Source of the DNA: Tanytarsus gracilentus
Taxonomy: Eukaryota; Arthropoda; Insecta; Diptera; Chironomidae
Direction of reading: 5' to 3'
Assembly: GCA_038502055.1 (NCBI GenBank)
Contig: JAXRKN010000042.1
Location: 1,984,001-2,048,000 of the forward strand
DNA: 64,000 nt
The first letter of the stretch is position 1; every line of letters begins with the position of its first letter. Shown here piece after piece: positions 37,001 to 50,500 of this stretch. The position numbers and the translations under genes were made by a program. The notes below the pieces were generated by a model. It made no database searches. It saw only the letters and a list, made by a program, of their open reading frames with translations, and was not told the origin of the DNA.

Positions 37001-40000
37001 AATGTTCTTATGTTGCTGTACAGCATGAAAATGCTACCCAGACTCGTTCGAAGAGATTTTTTTCTTTCACCTCTTTCCGGGCATGCGTGATTAAGATTTT
37101 ATTGGCCTTTAATTTGAAGGCTCTTTGACGTGATAAAGTTTAGAATTATTTTTATTTTCTTCTAAGAATTTGTTAAAAAATAAAATAAAAATTCTATGAA
37201 ATTTTTTTTAGATAGCTTAAGGAAAAATAAACAAGAACTTTATAAGAACCCTTAAAAAAATTTTTAAAAAAATTATTTAATCTTTCTTTATCTTAAAGTT
37301 CAATAAAGTTCACACACATTTCTTTTACATAGAGCTAAAAAAGTTTCATATACATTTATTTGGTAACGCCTTTATCGTAAATGTCCTTTGCGCAATGACA
37401 TTTTTTTATCACACTTTCAGTACAACGACGGTCTTCTTCGTCTGAGGATGTCTCTGTGTGTCTCTTTTATGAATAAATAAAAAAATTTTGAGAGAATTCC
37501 TTATATAAAAAATGAGGGGAAATTTTATTTGCAGATACAAAAAAAAGTTGAGAAATATTTAAAGCATACAAAATTTTTTTATAAACAATCAATTTTAAAA
37601 AATTAATGGTTTAAGAAATAATTAAATTATTTTTTTGTATAAAAATCAAATTTATGTTCCAAAGTAAATGTTCAGTGACGCAACCATGCAACATAATTTT
37701 TTTTATGTGACACGTCTCGCTCATGTCACTCGCATTCCTATAAAATTGAATGCCTTAATTTCATTAAAAATTCATTTCGAATGATATCAAAACCTAAAAT
37801 TATAAATAAAAAATCAAGTCTACAAATAAAAGAAATTTTTGCAAGATGCTCGAAGCATCAAAAAAAGGTGAAGATGCAATTTATATAAACGAGAAAATAA
37901 AAAGCGCATCTCTAAGCTATAATCAAGAAGATGAAAAGATATTTCGAAAATATTTCTCAAATTAACTAACCTCATAGGTAGTCCTTACAGCCACCGCATG
38001 CTTAAACTATTATCAACATTTAAAAGATTAATTCGACTCACGCACGCACATTTGAGAAAATGTTTTTGTGCCATTTTAAAAAAATTATAGGAATCGACAA
38101 AATCCTGTAAATGATATTTTCGTGATTGCATTTTGAAAATTGACAGAAATTAAACTATTAACTAATTATATAGCGTTTGAGTGCACTCTTTGATATATTT
38201 TTAAATTGTTCGTTTAGATTTAAAAATTTCAGACTATAATCTTGAAAGATGAGAATCACCTGCAATTAATGGAATAAAAGAGGGAGCGAAAAAAATTGAA
38301 ATTGTCTCGGGTCATATCAAGGGATGAGAGAAATTAATGCAAATTGTTTTTTATCTTCATTGTGAAGAGTGTAATTAAGGGCTGATGTCCAACATCTTTC
38401 ATCCTCTTCCTAATTGCTCATTTTTTTATAACGAGCTTTCATAATTTCAACCACCGAGGGTAGAAAAAATTAATTTAAATAATAAAATTGTCTTACGAGA
38501 AATTTCCGCTTGTCACTTGTGAAAAATTGTCTGAAATAAATTTTCCCACCACAAAAAAAAACCTTAATCTGTATGCAACCGTAAGAAGTATGCGGATTGC
38601 ATAACTTACAGTGGGTTAATTAATTTCTCTTATTCATTCACATATGCGATCACATCGAGAGAATTAGAATTACAGTCTTGTCACGGCTCTAATCTATACA
38701 TTTTGATGTTTGATGTACACATCATGAAAGTTTATTGATAGGGAAAAGTTTTTCTTTTCTCAATTTCTTCAAGGAATTACAATTAAAGGGAAGAGAATTA
38801 AATTGAATTTATCGGATTTTGCCTTCGAGTGAATTTTCCAGTGTGAATGGCATGTGTGTGGTATAGATATCGCAGATTAAAGGGAGAAAAAATAAAAGTG
38901 GATAAAACAAGAAATCAATAAAGCGAATATGGTTAAGGACGTGATCTGCTTGCGTTATTGCCAACTTTTTTTAAAAATTGATTTCACTTCCCATCTCGAA
39001 TGATATTTGTTGCACCTTTGAGGATATCCATCTCACAATGTCATCCGAGAGAATAAAATGAAATTTTCCGTCTGTAAAAGTTTAATGAAATCAACATGAA
39101 AAAAAGAGTCTCAAGAGTCGTAAAAGAAGCAGACGATTTTTTTCAACAATCATTCAATATCCGTTCCCGATATCCGGATAGTAGAGAGAAAGTAGATGAA
39201 CATGAAACAAAGCCATTAAATGCCAATAATGATTCTTTCGGCGCTCATAAAACAAACAAGAGCAATAATAAAATATCCTTTTAATTGTCTCTCCACATCG
39301 TCGACTGCTAGTTAGCAAGGAGTGTCCAGGACTTCATTAATAAAGTTTTATCATTGTGCATGTTTGGTTGTGGGCGTTTGGAAGTGATGTGAATTTTTGA
39401 TATAAATTTAAAAATTTAAGTCGAACTAATTTAAATTAAAATTATGAAAGACGTTAAATTTTTTATCTGTGGTTACATTTTTTCTAGATACTCCCACCCA
39501 TTACACAAGAAGAGTGTGAGAGCTAATTTAGTGAAATGACACGAGAATGAATAAATCTTGAAAGACCTCATTGGCATGTGAGTGAGAAGGAGTAAATAAA
39601 TGAGAAGCTGCAAACTTTAGCATTTGTTTTGTCAACCCTCGTGAGAAATATATGTGTGTGTTCACCTACAGCCACAAATTTTCCGTTTTCCCTTCTCTGT
39701 AATAATTTTTGCCATTACTTTTATATATTTCGAGTACGACCAAACTAATGAAGAATGGACCATTAAACATCATCCTAAGAAAGAGAAACTTCATCAACCG
39801 AAATTTCCTAATTTATAGTTTTCCTTATGTATGTGTGTTTGTATGTGAAAGTGTCCCTCTCACTCAATCTTGTTCATGATTAACAGACTGAAGAGGAAAA
39901 ACGGGAGAAGAATGAATAACAGAAATAATTACGTGTCTCATGAGCTGAAATGAATTTTCATTATTGCTTCTCGAATTCTTTTTTATGTGTCATTCTTAGT

Positions 40001-43000
40001 GGGGGTCGTTGGTCAAGCGTGTCACGAGGGGGGAATTTTTTGACCTCATTAAACTTTATTTATGTAACACAACTGAAAGAACTTTCCCAAATTTCTCACT
40101 TTTAAAACATGTGTCAGAGAAAAGATTCATTTAAGATTGTCCATTAGCTCTGTCACACCCTCTCACAATTCCATTTCACTTCTGCCTTTTAATTCATCTC
40201 TGATGGAAATAAATGTCGAGTGCATAAATTCTGTCGAGCTTCCTCGATGGCATTTGATTTTGTAAATTTTATGCCGCAGTATATGAAAATAAATAACCTT
40301 GACATTCATCATAAAATATTCATATTTTGTCCCTTCTCCTCTTCTTCCACTCTCGACATATACATAAAGTAAGGGAGATTCTTTCATACACGGTCATAAT
40401 CATAATCGTTTTCGCAATAAAACTAAATTTTTACTGCCATACCAAATCATGTTTACATTACCACTTGAGGAACAGATAAAATTTCCATATATTTTTTCTC
40501 GTAATATCAATGCAATTGTCATAGATTTCATGATAATGTGACATTTAAAAGAAAGAGCGTATATAAAGAAAATGTGTTACGAAAACAGACACATGTTAAT
40601 GTACATTAAAAAAGGGAAAATGTTTTTTTTTTGAAATTTGAAACCATGAGATTTCACTTGAGCGATGTCACGCACACTGAAATTTTCTTACATAAGGATG
40701 AGAAATTCCTTGGTGTAAAGCGATTAAGAAATTTATGGACATTGATATCGAGATAGGTCGCACTTTAAAGCCCAGTCACGTTTCATGACATTTTCAATTT
40801 TTGGCCAATTATTTTTGTACCTTTCTTTTTAGAAAAAGGCGAATTAAATTTATGACTTTACCCAAACTACCGCCACACTCGGGGATGAATGAGAGTGCGG
40901 GAAAATCAGGAAAGTTAAATTTATTTTTATGGTTTTGTGTGGTGGAGAGAAAGCCAAAACAAACATACGTGGTCGGGAACTGAGTGAGAGAGAGGTTACA
41001 TGTGAATTCAAGAGTGAAAAAGGCCACATTAATAATTTAAATCTGTCAAAAAAGTTGAACACTTTCCACACGAATAAATTTTCCCTCGCCCATCCTCCTC
41101 GAATTTGTTTTGGTCTAACATGACATTAGAAAAATATTTTTGAAATTGAAAATTCACAAACGTCAAGAGATGGAAAATTATCTAATTAAAAAATTTCCAT
41201 TGCATAAGAGGAGAAAGATCAAAAGGAAATTCCATTCTCTGTCTTCTTCGAGGAAACTTTTTTTTTTGATATTGTTTGAATAAAAAATTAATATTACTAA
41301 GAAAACAGATTAACTTGCTTAAAGGCACATTTTGTCTTCTTTATCGTTTGACCTTAAAGAAACGGTTTGAAAATTTAATTAAAATTGGCGTCGACTCTTT
41401 GATAAAGTTTTATTTTAAAAATGTTTCATGTTTTTCTGATTAAAATTTTCGAATTATATTTTTCATATAATATAATGTGGAAAAAGTTTTGAGGTTAGAA
41501 AAGAAAAGAAGTCAAAAGATTTTTTTTTGTGCAAAAAATTTAAATCTCAAATGTTTTTAATAAATTGTCTTATAATTTCAAAGATCATATTTTCATCCTC
41601 CCACCCATTTATAATTTCATAATAAATGAGAAAAAATTTAAAACATACGTCAACAAACAAAGAAAAATAAAAAATTTCCTCGCGAGTCACTTCAAGTGAA
41701 ATATTTAACAGATTTCTTCACCGTGGCATTTTGCGCTCGAAAGATTAAATTTTAATATTTAAGTCAACAATAAACAAAACTCACTCGACAGTCATCAACT
41801 CATGGATAAATGAAGGAACATAAAAAAAAATAAGAACAAATGTAACGCGATATTCGCGAGTAATTTCGAGAGAAGGGAAAATGACGTCTGTGTTAAGGAA
41901 TCTCTGTAAGGCAGAGAAATTTATTTATTAGCGCAACAGTAAGTAAAATTTTATTTGATTATGCCATTTTTACGGGCTCAATGTTGTTATTATAAATTTT
42001 CCCTCGAACATCCGCACTGAACAGAAAAAGTGAAGAGGGGATGAGGTGAAAACACGTCACACGAATGCCTAAACATTTATGACTTTCAAGATAAATAAAC
42101 ATCTGATAAGTAAGTAGATAAAAATCTTCCCTCATCTCCTGCACAGCTTATTACATTCATGGAGGGTTGCTGTGCAAAAATTGTTTGCAAATTTTTTATT
42201 TCTGGTGCTTCCTCCGCCTCTTCCGCACTTGTCGTGTTTTTTTTCTCGAAAGAAAATACGACAGCACTGCTATACATATCATGGCATGGGGTGAGGCAGA
42301 CAGCAAAAACATCTTCTTAAAAATTAAAATGTGTTTCGCAATTTCACTCACTCTTGTCATGAGGGGATTTTATCGTTGTAAGAGGATTATTTTCATCTCA
42401 ATGTCGCTTAAATGCTCATTTTTGTATTCACATGCAAATTTATTTTATTTAAATAATTTTATGACATTTTTAAAAATTTTAACTGATTATTTTGAAGTTA
42501 AATAAGAGAAACGTAATAAATTGATTATGAGAGTTTAATTAATGACTTCTTCCACACCCCTTGATTAAACATCCACCCCCCACTATAAAACTTCACGCTG
42601 CGCACACCTTAGGAAGTCTTCACTATTTTGTGTGTGTTCATTTTGATGAATATTTGACACTTTTGTGTGTGAAAACATCATTTTTCCCACTTAAAGCCGT
42701 CAACAAATTACACATTTTCATATTATCAACCCAACTTTCCCACCCTCACTTTTTCTTTTTAAATTAATTATTCACACACGATAACAAATTTCTTCCCATC
42801 TATTTCACGAACAATTATGTCATGAAAAGTTTAAATGCGAGAGTGATGAACTTGTAATTCGTCACCACCGAGCGACAAGCGTGTATATCTCCGGAAAAAT
42901 CTCATTTTCAATTTAAAAAGTAATCAATCACTGAACAAAGAAGGGAAAAAAGTTTTTGCTATGTAGATTTTGTCAAAATTTAAAAAATAAATAAGGTTTC

Positions 43001-43179
43001 GAGGGATTTTCAACTTGTTTGTTTTTTCCCTTTAACTCTGACAAGATGAAAGGACGATTGACCTGAATATTTGACTATAATTTATGTCTCGCAATTTAAA
43101 TCCCAATTCTCGTGGGAAATACCCTCTTTTCACAAAAAAAAGGATTTAAGGCATAAAGTATTCATGGTAGGAAGAACTC
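34021..43179. other. Gene-poor AT-rich DNA, no supported gene
   Basis: About 9 kb without a firm gene. Noted: a minus-strand frame 35034-35222 with a protein-like composition, a TTG start and an AATAAA about 85 bases past its stop (34944-34949); a 62-codon ATG frame at 39096-39284 rich in K, R, D and N; a 3' short G/C-poor stretch around 37140-37680 of near-pure A/T. None has a recognisable domain or a complete gene structure. Confidence 0.5.
39096..39284 (+). other. Candidate 62-residue small ORF
   Basis: Starts with ATG (AACATGA context) and encodes a polar, charged peptide (MKKRVSRVVKEADDFFQQSF at the N-terminus) unlike the F/L/S-rich chance frames around it. No domain, signal peptide, promoter or splice partner was identified; I cannot exclude chance. 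Confidence 0.2.
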
Positions 43180-43185
43180 TTTATT
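43180..43185 (-). terminator. Poly(A) signal of the YERP-repeat gene
   Basis: AATAAA on the minus strand about 145 bases after the stop at 43330. Confidence 0.55.
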
Positions 43186-43329
43186 AAAATTACATTTTTA
43201 TAAAATTTTACATGTGTTTTTAAAAAGCCTCGTTCACTTAAAAATTATGGGCGCAATAAAAAATAGAGAGAGATTGATTTGTTGTGTAATTATTGTTATG
43301 ATGAGACAATGTAATGAGGATTATGCGGC

Positions 43330-44899
43330 TTAACCGTAATAAGAACGTTCTCTTATGGAGTCCGATCGAACGGGTGTTGAGGCGACTCGCATGGTTGTTG
43401 AGGATGGTATATCGCGATAGTTAATTGCCTTGGCAGTTCTGGTATGATAATCATCGCGGTCATAGTTATTATAGTAGTAATTGTTCATTGGATCTCCATA
43501 GCGTGCTGTCGCTGAACGATAATTGCCCGGCGTTCTCACAATTTCTGGTAGATTTGCGTCTAATAGAATAAAAAATTGAGTTTTGATTGATAAAAGGAAA
43601 TTATTTGAATCAAAATCACTTACAATAGACAATCCGACCTGGTTTATTGTTTACATCATTGCTGTAGAGATAAGGACGATTTAAATCAAATGTTTGACGT
43701 GGTTCCATTGGTTGTTCAAATCGCTTGTCTGAATAGAAATAATTGGGTACGGTTCGTGGCATGTAATCGTCATATTCATTATATTGATGTCGGTAGTATA
43801 AGCTTGAGGACATGCCATTTGGTGGATTCATTCTCGACATTCCATCAGGTGGAAGAATTCCATTTGGATTGCCATAATATCTCTCATAATATGGATCGTA
43901 TTTTTCTTGGTAAGGATTGTAGCCATATTGATCGCGATATGGGTGATAGGCATTCGAAGGTCTCTCATAGGGATTTGGTCGTTCATAAGGATTTAATGGT
44001 CTTTCATATGGCCTCTCATAAGGTCTTTCATAAGCGGGTCTTTCATATGGATCATAGGGCTTGTTGTAACTAGGTGGATAGTAGCGGTCATTCGAAGGTT
44101 TCTTGTTGTATCTGTCATCATCAGAATTGCTATTTTTATTGTTGTTATTATTGCTGTTGCTATTCTGATCTCTGTTTCTATCTCTTTCTCTTTCACGCTC
44201 TCTTTCCCTCTCTCTCTCGCGCTCTCTTGCTTCAGGACCGTCAATAGGTTCGTCTTTGTTGACTGACTGCTGACCTTGCTGCGTAATGAAATTGACACGC
44301 GGTGTTCTAGTTTTCACGCCAACACTGCCCGATTGTTCACCTTGCGAATCTTCTTCCTCTTTCTGCGACCTCGATTGATAATCGCCATATGGAGCTTTGA
44401 CCCATTTGTCCATTAATCGACTGTCATCGCTTCGATAATATGCCGGATTCATGGTTTGCTTTTGAGCTTGAGGAACGTTCTCGACAGAAAAATCGCTACC
44501 TTCGGTGTGCTTTGATGAGCCTGTCTCGATATCGTCAACTTCATCGCTGTGCAATTCACTCAAGCCACGCGTACTTCTTCGAACTCTCCTACGATGTGGA
44601 TTTATTTTTAAATAATCTTCATCTTGAACACGTTTCTGCTGCTTAAAATGTGAATGCAATCCGGCTGATTCGAGAATTTTATATTTTGCCGATCTCGTTA
44701 TGCGAACATTTTCTTCGAGAGGAACTCGATCGAGATTTGATTGTTCAATTTCTTCATTATCGAGTGGATGGTCAATATAGATTTCAGGTCCATAGCCGTC
44801 CATCGAAAATTCTCTATCATCGTTAATAGCGAGCGGATATGATAGACCAATAATTGAACATATTAGCCAAAAAGAAAGTAATGCGACTGAATGCCGCAT
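43330..44899 (-). CDS. Secreted low-complexity protein with ER and YERP repeats
   Basis: Exons 44899-43624 and 43559-43330 join across a 64-bp intron (GTAAGT to TTAG) in frame, giving 501 residues ending RERSYYG. Residues 1-24 (MRHSVALLSFWLICSIIGLS plus YPLA) are a signal peptide. A dibasic-rich region (HRRRVRRS) about 100 residues in could be a furin-type cleavage site. An ER dipeptide run then leads into N/S repeats, followed by tandem YERP/NPYERP units and a tyrosine-, asparagine- and proline-rich region. Across the splice the reading is GRIVYYANLPEIVRTP, which looks like a conserved block. A strong acceptor (TTTTTTTCTAG) sits 11 bases before the ATG, so a non-coding 5' exon is expected upstream. 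Composition suggests an extracellular matrix, cuticle or peptide-precursor role, but I do not recognise the family. Confidence 0.8.
44172..44226. repeat. Coding CT/GA-rich repeat encoding an ER run
   Basis: Imperfect CTCTCT/CTTTCT repeats on the plus strand encode alternating Arg-Glu on the minus strand within the YERP-repeat protein. Slippage here should change length by whole dipeptides only if six-base units move. Confidence 0.75.
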
Positions 44900-44910
44900 T
44901 TTTGAGTGAT

Positions 44911-46860
44911 CTAGAAAAAAATGAAATTATTAAAAAATATTTTTAGGCTAAACGCGGGTGCAATTATTCCGTGTGGATGCGTAAAGATGTCACTTTTTAA
45001 TATGCGAGTGTTAATAGCATCATCATCGACACACCATGTATCATATGAGTTTGGAGTTTATATAAAAAATTGTGAACAAAGTCGCATATTATATGTGTAA
45101 AAGCTACACGGCCGTAAAATTTTGCTTCCGCTCATATGCACCACGCTTTGATGATGACGCGCTCTTTAGAAATGTCACCTACAAAATTCTACACTGGTAG
45201 CGTGAATGCCGACTACAGAGGGTATCAATTAATTCATGCGGTCTGGTGAAAATGAATTGAATGAAGATGCAAATGAAAGCATGCGATTTGTAATAAAAGA
45301 GTTCATAAAGTGGAATGAATCTATTTCGTAATTATCTGTCGTTAAAATTCATGTTTTCACATTTAGATTATTTTTTATTTGTTTGTCCATAAATGCTTGA
45401 TTAAGTTGTAGCGAATTTTCCTCAATAATAGGCGAAGAATGGTAAATTGATTTTTTTTTCGATTACATTTGAAAAATTATTTCAAGGTTCTCTTTTTAGG
45501 CGAGTGTGATTGGTACATGGCATAAAAAGGTTAATCAATGGACTGTAAATTATGCAAATAAAAATGTTCTGATCGGTAAATTGAGATAGCACTGCTTGTA
45601 TTTCGTTTAAATGGAATTAAATATATTTTCGCAACTTTTTGTCACTAATTTGCATATATTGGAATATATACTGGAAATAAATTAAATTTTATGATTGTTG
45701 CAATTCACAAAGTGTGGTATTAAATTTTCAATAAGGGTTGGTATTGGTATTGGTATTTTACGATGTGATAGCTCTCAGGTATCTTTCGACCCTGATCAGA
45801 CGCAAACCAACGCAGCTTCCGTCCTTACTGTAGTTCTCGCGTCGGATACGCAAAATTGCATAAGGGTTATTGAAAAAATTTTGGAAGGTTTATTTTTTTT
45901 TAGAAAATTTAACGTCTTTAATTATTTTAAAAAATTAACGTATTCAAGCAAAAATTTTAAAGAGCAATTAAAAAATTATGATTTTTTTTCTATTTTAAAT
46001 CGAATTCATGTAAAATTTAAGGCTAGCCTAGGCTCAACAAAAAAGTGAAAATTCTCTCTCGTATCAAAATTTTTACCTCTTTGAATCCGTTTGTATATCC
46101 TTAAGGTTGTGCAACGATTTCCAGATCACAGTGTTAATTAAAATATTTTTTAAACCCCTAATAGATTTGTCACAATTTCGAGTTCTATTCTTTTTTATTC
46201 CGATTTTCCCGACGTCCAAACGCTAACTGACTGACCAGCAACACGCATTTGACGAAATCTAACACAGAAAGAATTTGTCAATTGAAAATCAGCGATCCAC
46301 AAAGTTTCTACAGGTACAATCGTATGGTGCACACACATCTCTATTGTTGATGATGATTATTCTTTTTTTTATTCTCCCTTCTCTCTTACTCTCACAATCT
46401 ATTTAGCTCTCTCTCGGTCGTTCACGACTGACATCAACAGCTGTTGCGAAGCAACAGATGTTGTGTAAAAAACGGTCAAAAAATATTTTAAAAAATAATT
46501 CTTACATGCGCTCCAATACTTCAACACCATCAACTTCACCACTTACCCTCTTCCCTCGATAATCATGCGCTCTCACTGTCGTACCCCCAATTCATTTTCA
46601 TACAGTGACAAGATTAAAGACAGCAAGAGAAGAAGTGCAAAAACATTCATGTTACCAAAGATGAAATAAATAATAATTTTAGAAAGAGTTAATTCTTGTT
46701 GGAATTAATAAAAAAAAGTCAAAAAACAGTCAATCATAACGGTGAAATTAAAATCTTGCTCAAGAGATTCGTCAAGGGGTAAATTACGGTGGCGATCAAT
46801 AAAATTACATGCTTAATTTTCAAAAAGTAATTTTTTTACCAAATTAATAAAAAAAATTTA
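44911..46860. other. Spacer with upstream exon/promoter of YERP gene and a GC-richer island
   Basis: Should contain the non-coding first exon and promoter of the minus-strand YERP-repeat gene; a TATATAA-like box on the minus strand lies near 45058-45066. A GC-richer island at about 45730-45870 starts with three TTGGTA repeats and reads as a protein-like frame (ILRCDSSQVSFDPDQTQTNA) inside a frame of 117 codons that soon turns AT-rich; it may be a transposon or gene fragment. A 7-bp stem with a GAA loop (CTGTTGC/GCAACAG) is at 46441-46457. Confidence 0.45.
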
Positions 46861-46926
46861 TAGGAAAAAAGGGAAAAAAAAAAACAAAAAAAAAAAAAAA
46901 AACACAACCAAATTTTTTTTTTGTAA

Positions 46927-46974
<48 letters not shown>

Positions 46975-47152
46975 TAAATTTTTTTATATTTTTTTTATTT
47001 TTTTTTAAAAAAAAAAAAAAAATTTTTTTTTTTTTTTTATTAAAAAAAAAAAAAAATATATAAAAAATATTTAAATAAATTTTTTTTTTAATATAAAAAA
47101 AAAAAATAGGGAGAAGGGGGGGGGTTTAAAAAAAAAAAAAAAAAAAAAAAAC
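46861..47152. repeat. Poly(A)/poly(T) low-complexity tract, probable assembly artefact
   Basis: Almost 300 bases of long A and T homopolymers, broken only by a GGGAGAAGGGGGGGGG patch near 47110. Nothing similar occurs elsewhere in the window. Alternating homopolymers of this kind are typical of poorly polished long-read consensus or a collapsed gap, so the true sequence and length are uncertain. Confidence 0.75.
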
Positions 47153-47496
47153 ACTTCTCTAATTTTTGGATCTTAAATTCAATATTAAATTCATTCAAGT
47201 ATTCATACATATGTTTAATATTTCATAAACAAATCCAAAATTTATTTTAAGTTTACAAAACTATAACAAAATGTATAAAAATGTCAAAATGTTTACTGAT
47301 TTTATTTTATTTATTTTTGGGAAAATATTTTAAAAAAGAAGGGAGATTCTTTTTTTTTTGTAATGTTGTATATATAGACCAGAAGTCACTCACCTTTATT
47401 TTTAATACTATGCTATGTATATAAATGCTCTCATCAAAATTCTGCAAAATTTTAATAAGTAAAAGTAAAAAGTATTTCACAATGAACTAATATAAT

Positions 47497-47502
47497 TTTA
47501 TT
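47497..47502 (-). terminator. Poly(A) signal of CHAF1A
   Basis: AATAAA on the minus strand about 35 bases past the stop at 47537. Confidence 0.65.
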
Positions 47503-47536
47503 GAGGAGGCTTAACATAATTCGGCATAAATTTTTA

Positions 47537-50500
47537 TCAATCAATGATCTCAATAATTCCATCATCATTAACAGTTGTTTCAATCTTTTCCTTTTGAATG
47601 CTTGACATTTGATTATTTTTGCTAAGATATTGACTTATAAGATTATTCTTTTTGTCTTCATCAACTTTCGAACCGCGCGGAACTGACATTAACAATTGAA
47701 CGCGCTTCTTGTTTGAATTTATAGCTGATGGACGATTGGCTATTGCTTGCGTTTCCTTAACCTTATTTTCTACTTGAGAACTTAAATTATTGGGAATTTC
47801 GTCATTAGCAGATGAAACTATCTCAACACCCTTTTCTACAGTTGACTCAACTGGACTTACCTCCCGACTACCCTTCTTATTCACTTCACCACCTCCCTTG
47901 TTACGCTTTTCCTTCTCCAAAATATAGCTCCATTGATTAGGGATCGGAAGTTGCTCATCGCCAAAGTATTGATTGACAACTTCAGGCTTCACATACCAGC
48001 ACTTTTTGCCGAAGAGAGCACCTTCATCGGGACACGTCTTGTAGTCAGAGATTTCCATCATTTTTTCATCGACACTCTTTACAGAATATTCTTGAAAATC
48101 GGAGTTTTTGTGGAAGTTCTTGAGACGATAAGCTTGATATTCACGGCAAATGTATTTCTTGTTGTTAACATTCCCATGAATTAGTCTAACAAATTCCTTA
48201 ATACTCTCCTCGGTGATTTCAATTTTAGGTCGTACTTTTTGCTGTCCGGGAGTCTTCTGTTGAGCAGCTGATGGCTTTTCACTCTGATCATCCTCGACTT
48301 CGGGTAATTCAGGCTCAAAATCTTCCATTTTAATTTCTTCACCTGTGCACCACATCTCGCGTGCTTTTAAAATACGCCAAATGACATTCGAACAATGATA
48401 TTTCTTTTCCAAATCGTCAATCATAGTGCCACCGTCCTCATCTTCATCGCCATTCATCCAAATGCACCCAATCAAACGTGGCTTAATTTTTTCCGTTTTC
48501 TTTTTCATTTCAGCGGCAAACTCTTGTTGCAAGATTTTTAATTTAGCCTTTTGTGCTTCGGGACTATTGTCATCAATTTCATCCTCGCCACTTTGATTCA
48601 TTTCATCATCACTCAAATGACCGTGCGGAACAAAGAAATCGTTATCGACCTATTTATTTTTAAGTATTAGTTAGCTACTTTTCGGTTTTAAAATAATATT
48701 TTTAATTGCCTCATATTCCTCTTCGTTGGCTTCTTTTTCTTTTTCAGAGTCACTTCCATGCAATGATTCCCCGAGTTCTTCTTCTTCCCACTCGTCATCG
48801 GAATGAACTTCATAGTCAAAGTACTTCTATAAAAATAGATAGATATGTTAAATTATTTAAAATGAGATGCACTTAGATCTTACCATATCTTGACCGAATG
48901 GTCTACGAGCTGAAATTTTTTTGCTTTGCTTACGCCATGTGCCTTTATATGCTGGCCGACGATTTTCATGGAACATCAAGAACTTTGCACGATGTGTCAT
49001 CTTAAAGTGGGCATCGTCTTCTTTAATGTCCTCACCAACGCCTTGAAGTTCATCTAGATGTTTTTATATTGAATAAATTTACGAGATTGTATAAAAGTTA
49101 AAAATCTTACCAACAAGAACCACATCATCGTTGTCACTCTCGACTTTATTCTCCTGTGGCCATGTTTTGCCTGAAGATTTTGGAGAACGATTTCCACCTC
49201 TTAGCTCCTTTAAATAATTTGTGCTTTCCTTTGTGTCGCCAGCCATAATTGTATCCAATTTACTTAATTCATTTGAGCTCAAATGATAGCGGACGCATGG
49301 AGCTAAACGCATTTGATCGTGCACTTGAAAGGACATGAAGTAAGATTTTCCATTCGTATCGGTGCTACCAGTGCTGTCTTTAGACGCTTCATCGTCTCGC
49401 AAGGGAGTTGTGGCTTTCTTTCTCTTTGGAACAAAGAACTTGGTAAAAGCTTCTGCCGTTTTCTTCTTTCGTTCCTCAACTTTTAGCTTTTCGGCCTCTT
49501 TCTTCTTCTTTTCTTCGTCGCGAGCTTCGAGTTGTTTCTAAAAATAAATTTTAAAGAGTTTGAATTTGAGTTTTATAAAATCATCGACTTACCTTTCTTT
49601 CATCTTCTTTTTGGCGTCTTTCTTCTTCCTTTTGTTCAGCGAGCTTCTATATTAAAAAAATATGTTAAAAATCGGGAATTATAAAAATATTTTTTTAAAT
49701 TACCTTCTTTTCGTCTTCTTTCATGCGTCTTTCTTCCTCCTTTTTCTCAAGCTCAGCCAGTCTCTTTTTCTAAACATTTAAATGCAATTAGTTTTAAGAT
49801 TGAAATAAAATAAAACAAATTACCTCTTTTTCTTCTCTCTCCTTTTTCCTCAATTCATCCTTTTCTTCTTTTTCACGACGTTTGGCCTCTTCGCGTTGTT
49901 CCTTTTCTTTTAACCTTTGCAGCTCTTTAGCTTCGCGTTCTTTCTTCTTTTGAAGTTCTTTTTCGAGTCTCTTATCCTCAAGTTCCTTGCGGCGAGCTTG
50001 CGCCTTTGGTGTAAGCACTAAAGATTTTCCTTTACTGTCAACCGATTGATTAAATGATGAGTTCAAAGATTGGTCATTTGGTGATGTTTCATCGTCGCTC
50101 AGCATATCTTGGATGTCCTTGACCGGCGATGAGCTTGTACCGCTAGCTTTGATTAGCTGAGAAATTTCGTTGGACACACCTGGCGATACGTCAACGTCCA
50201 TCGGTTCTTCATCAACTTTTGGACTTTCCTTTTCGTGAATATTTTTCTCATCTGGATCACTTTCGGTAACTTTTTCTTCTGATAAAACCTCAACGACTTT
50301 ATCATTCATTTCCAATGTTTTTTTGACACGTTCAATGCCCTCTTCACCCGACTGATCCTTCTTCTTCTTTTCACTCTTTTTAGCACTCTTCTTAGTCTTT
50401 TTAGCGATTTTAGATGGAAGTTCCTCCTTATCGAGATACACAATCGAGTCATCGGGATCCTCGGACTCGTCAAGTGACGATGATTTTGTGGCTTTTAGAT

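Noticed and set aside
43690..44073. 127-codon plus-strand frame opposite the YERP gene
   Set aside because: Antisense shadow of tandem repeats on the coding strand.
46441..46457. Stem-loop CTGTTGC-GAA-GCAACAG
   Set aside because: Seven-pair stem without a histone-type sequence, gene 3' end or microRNA-length arm; likely chance.
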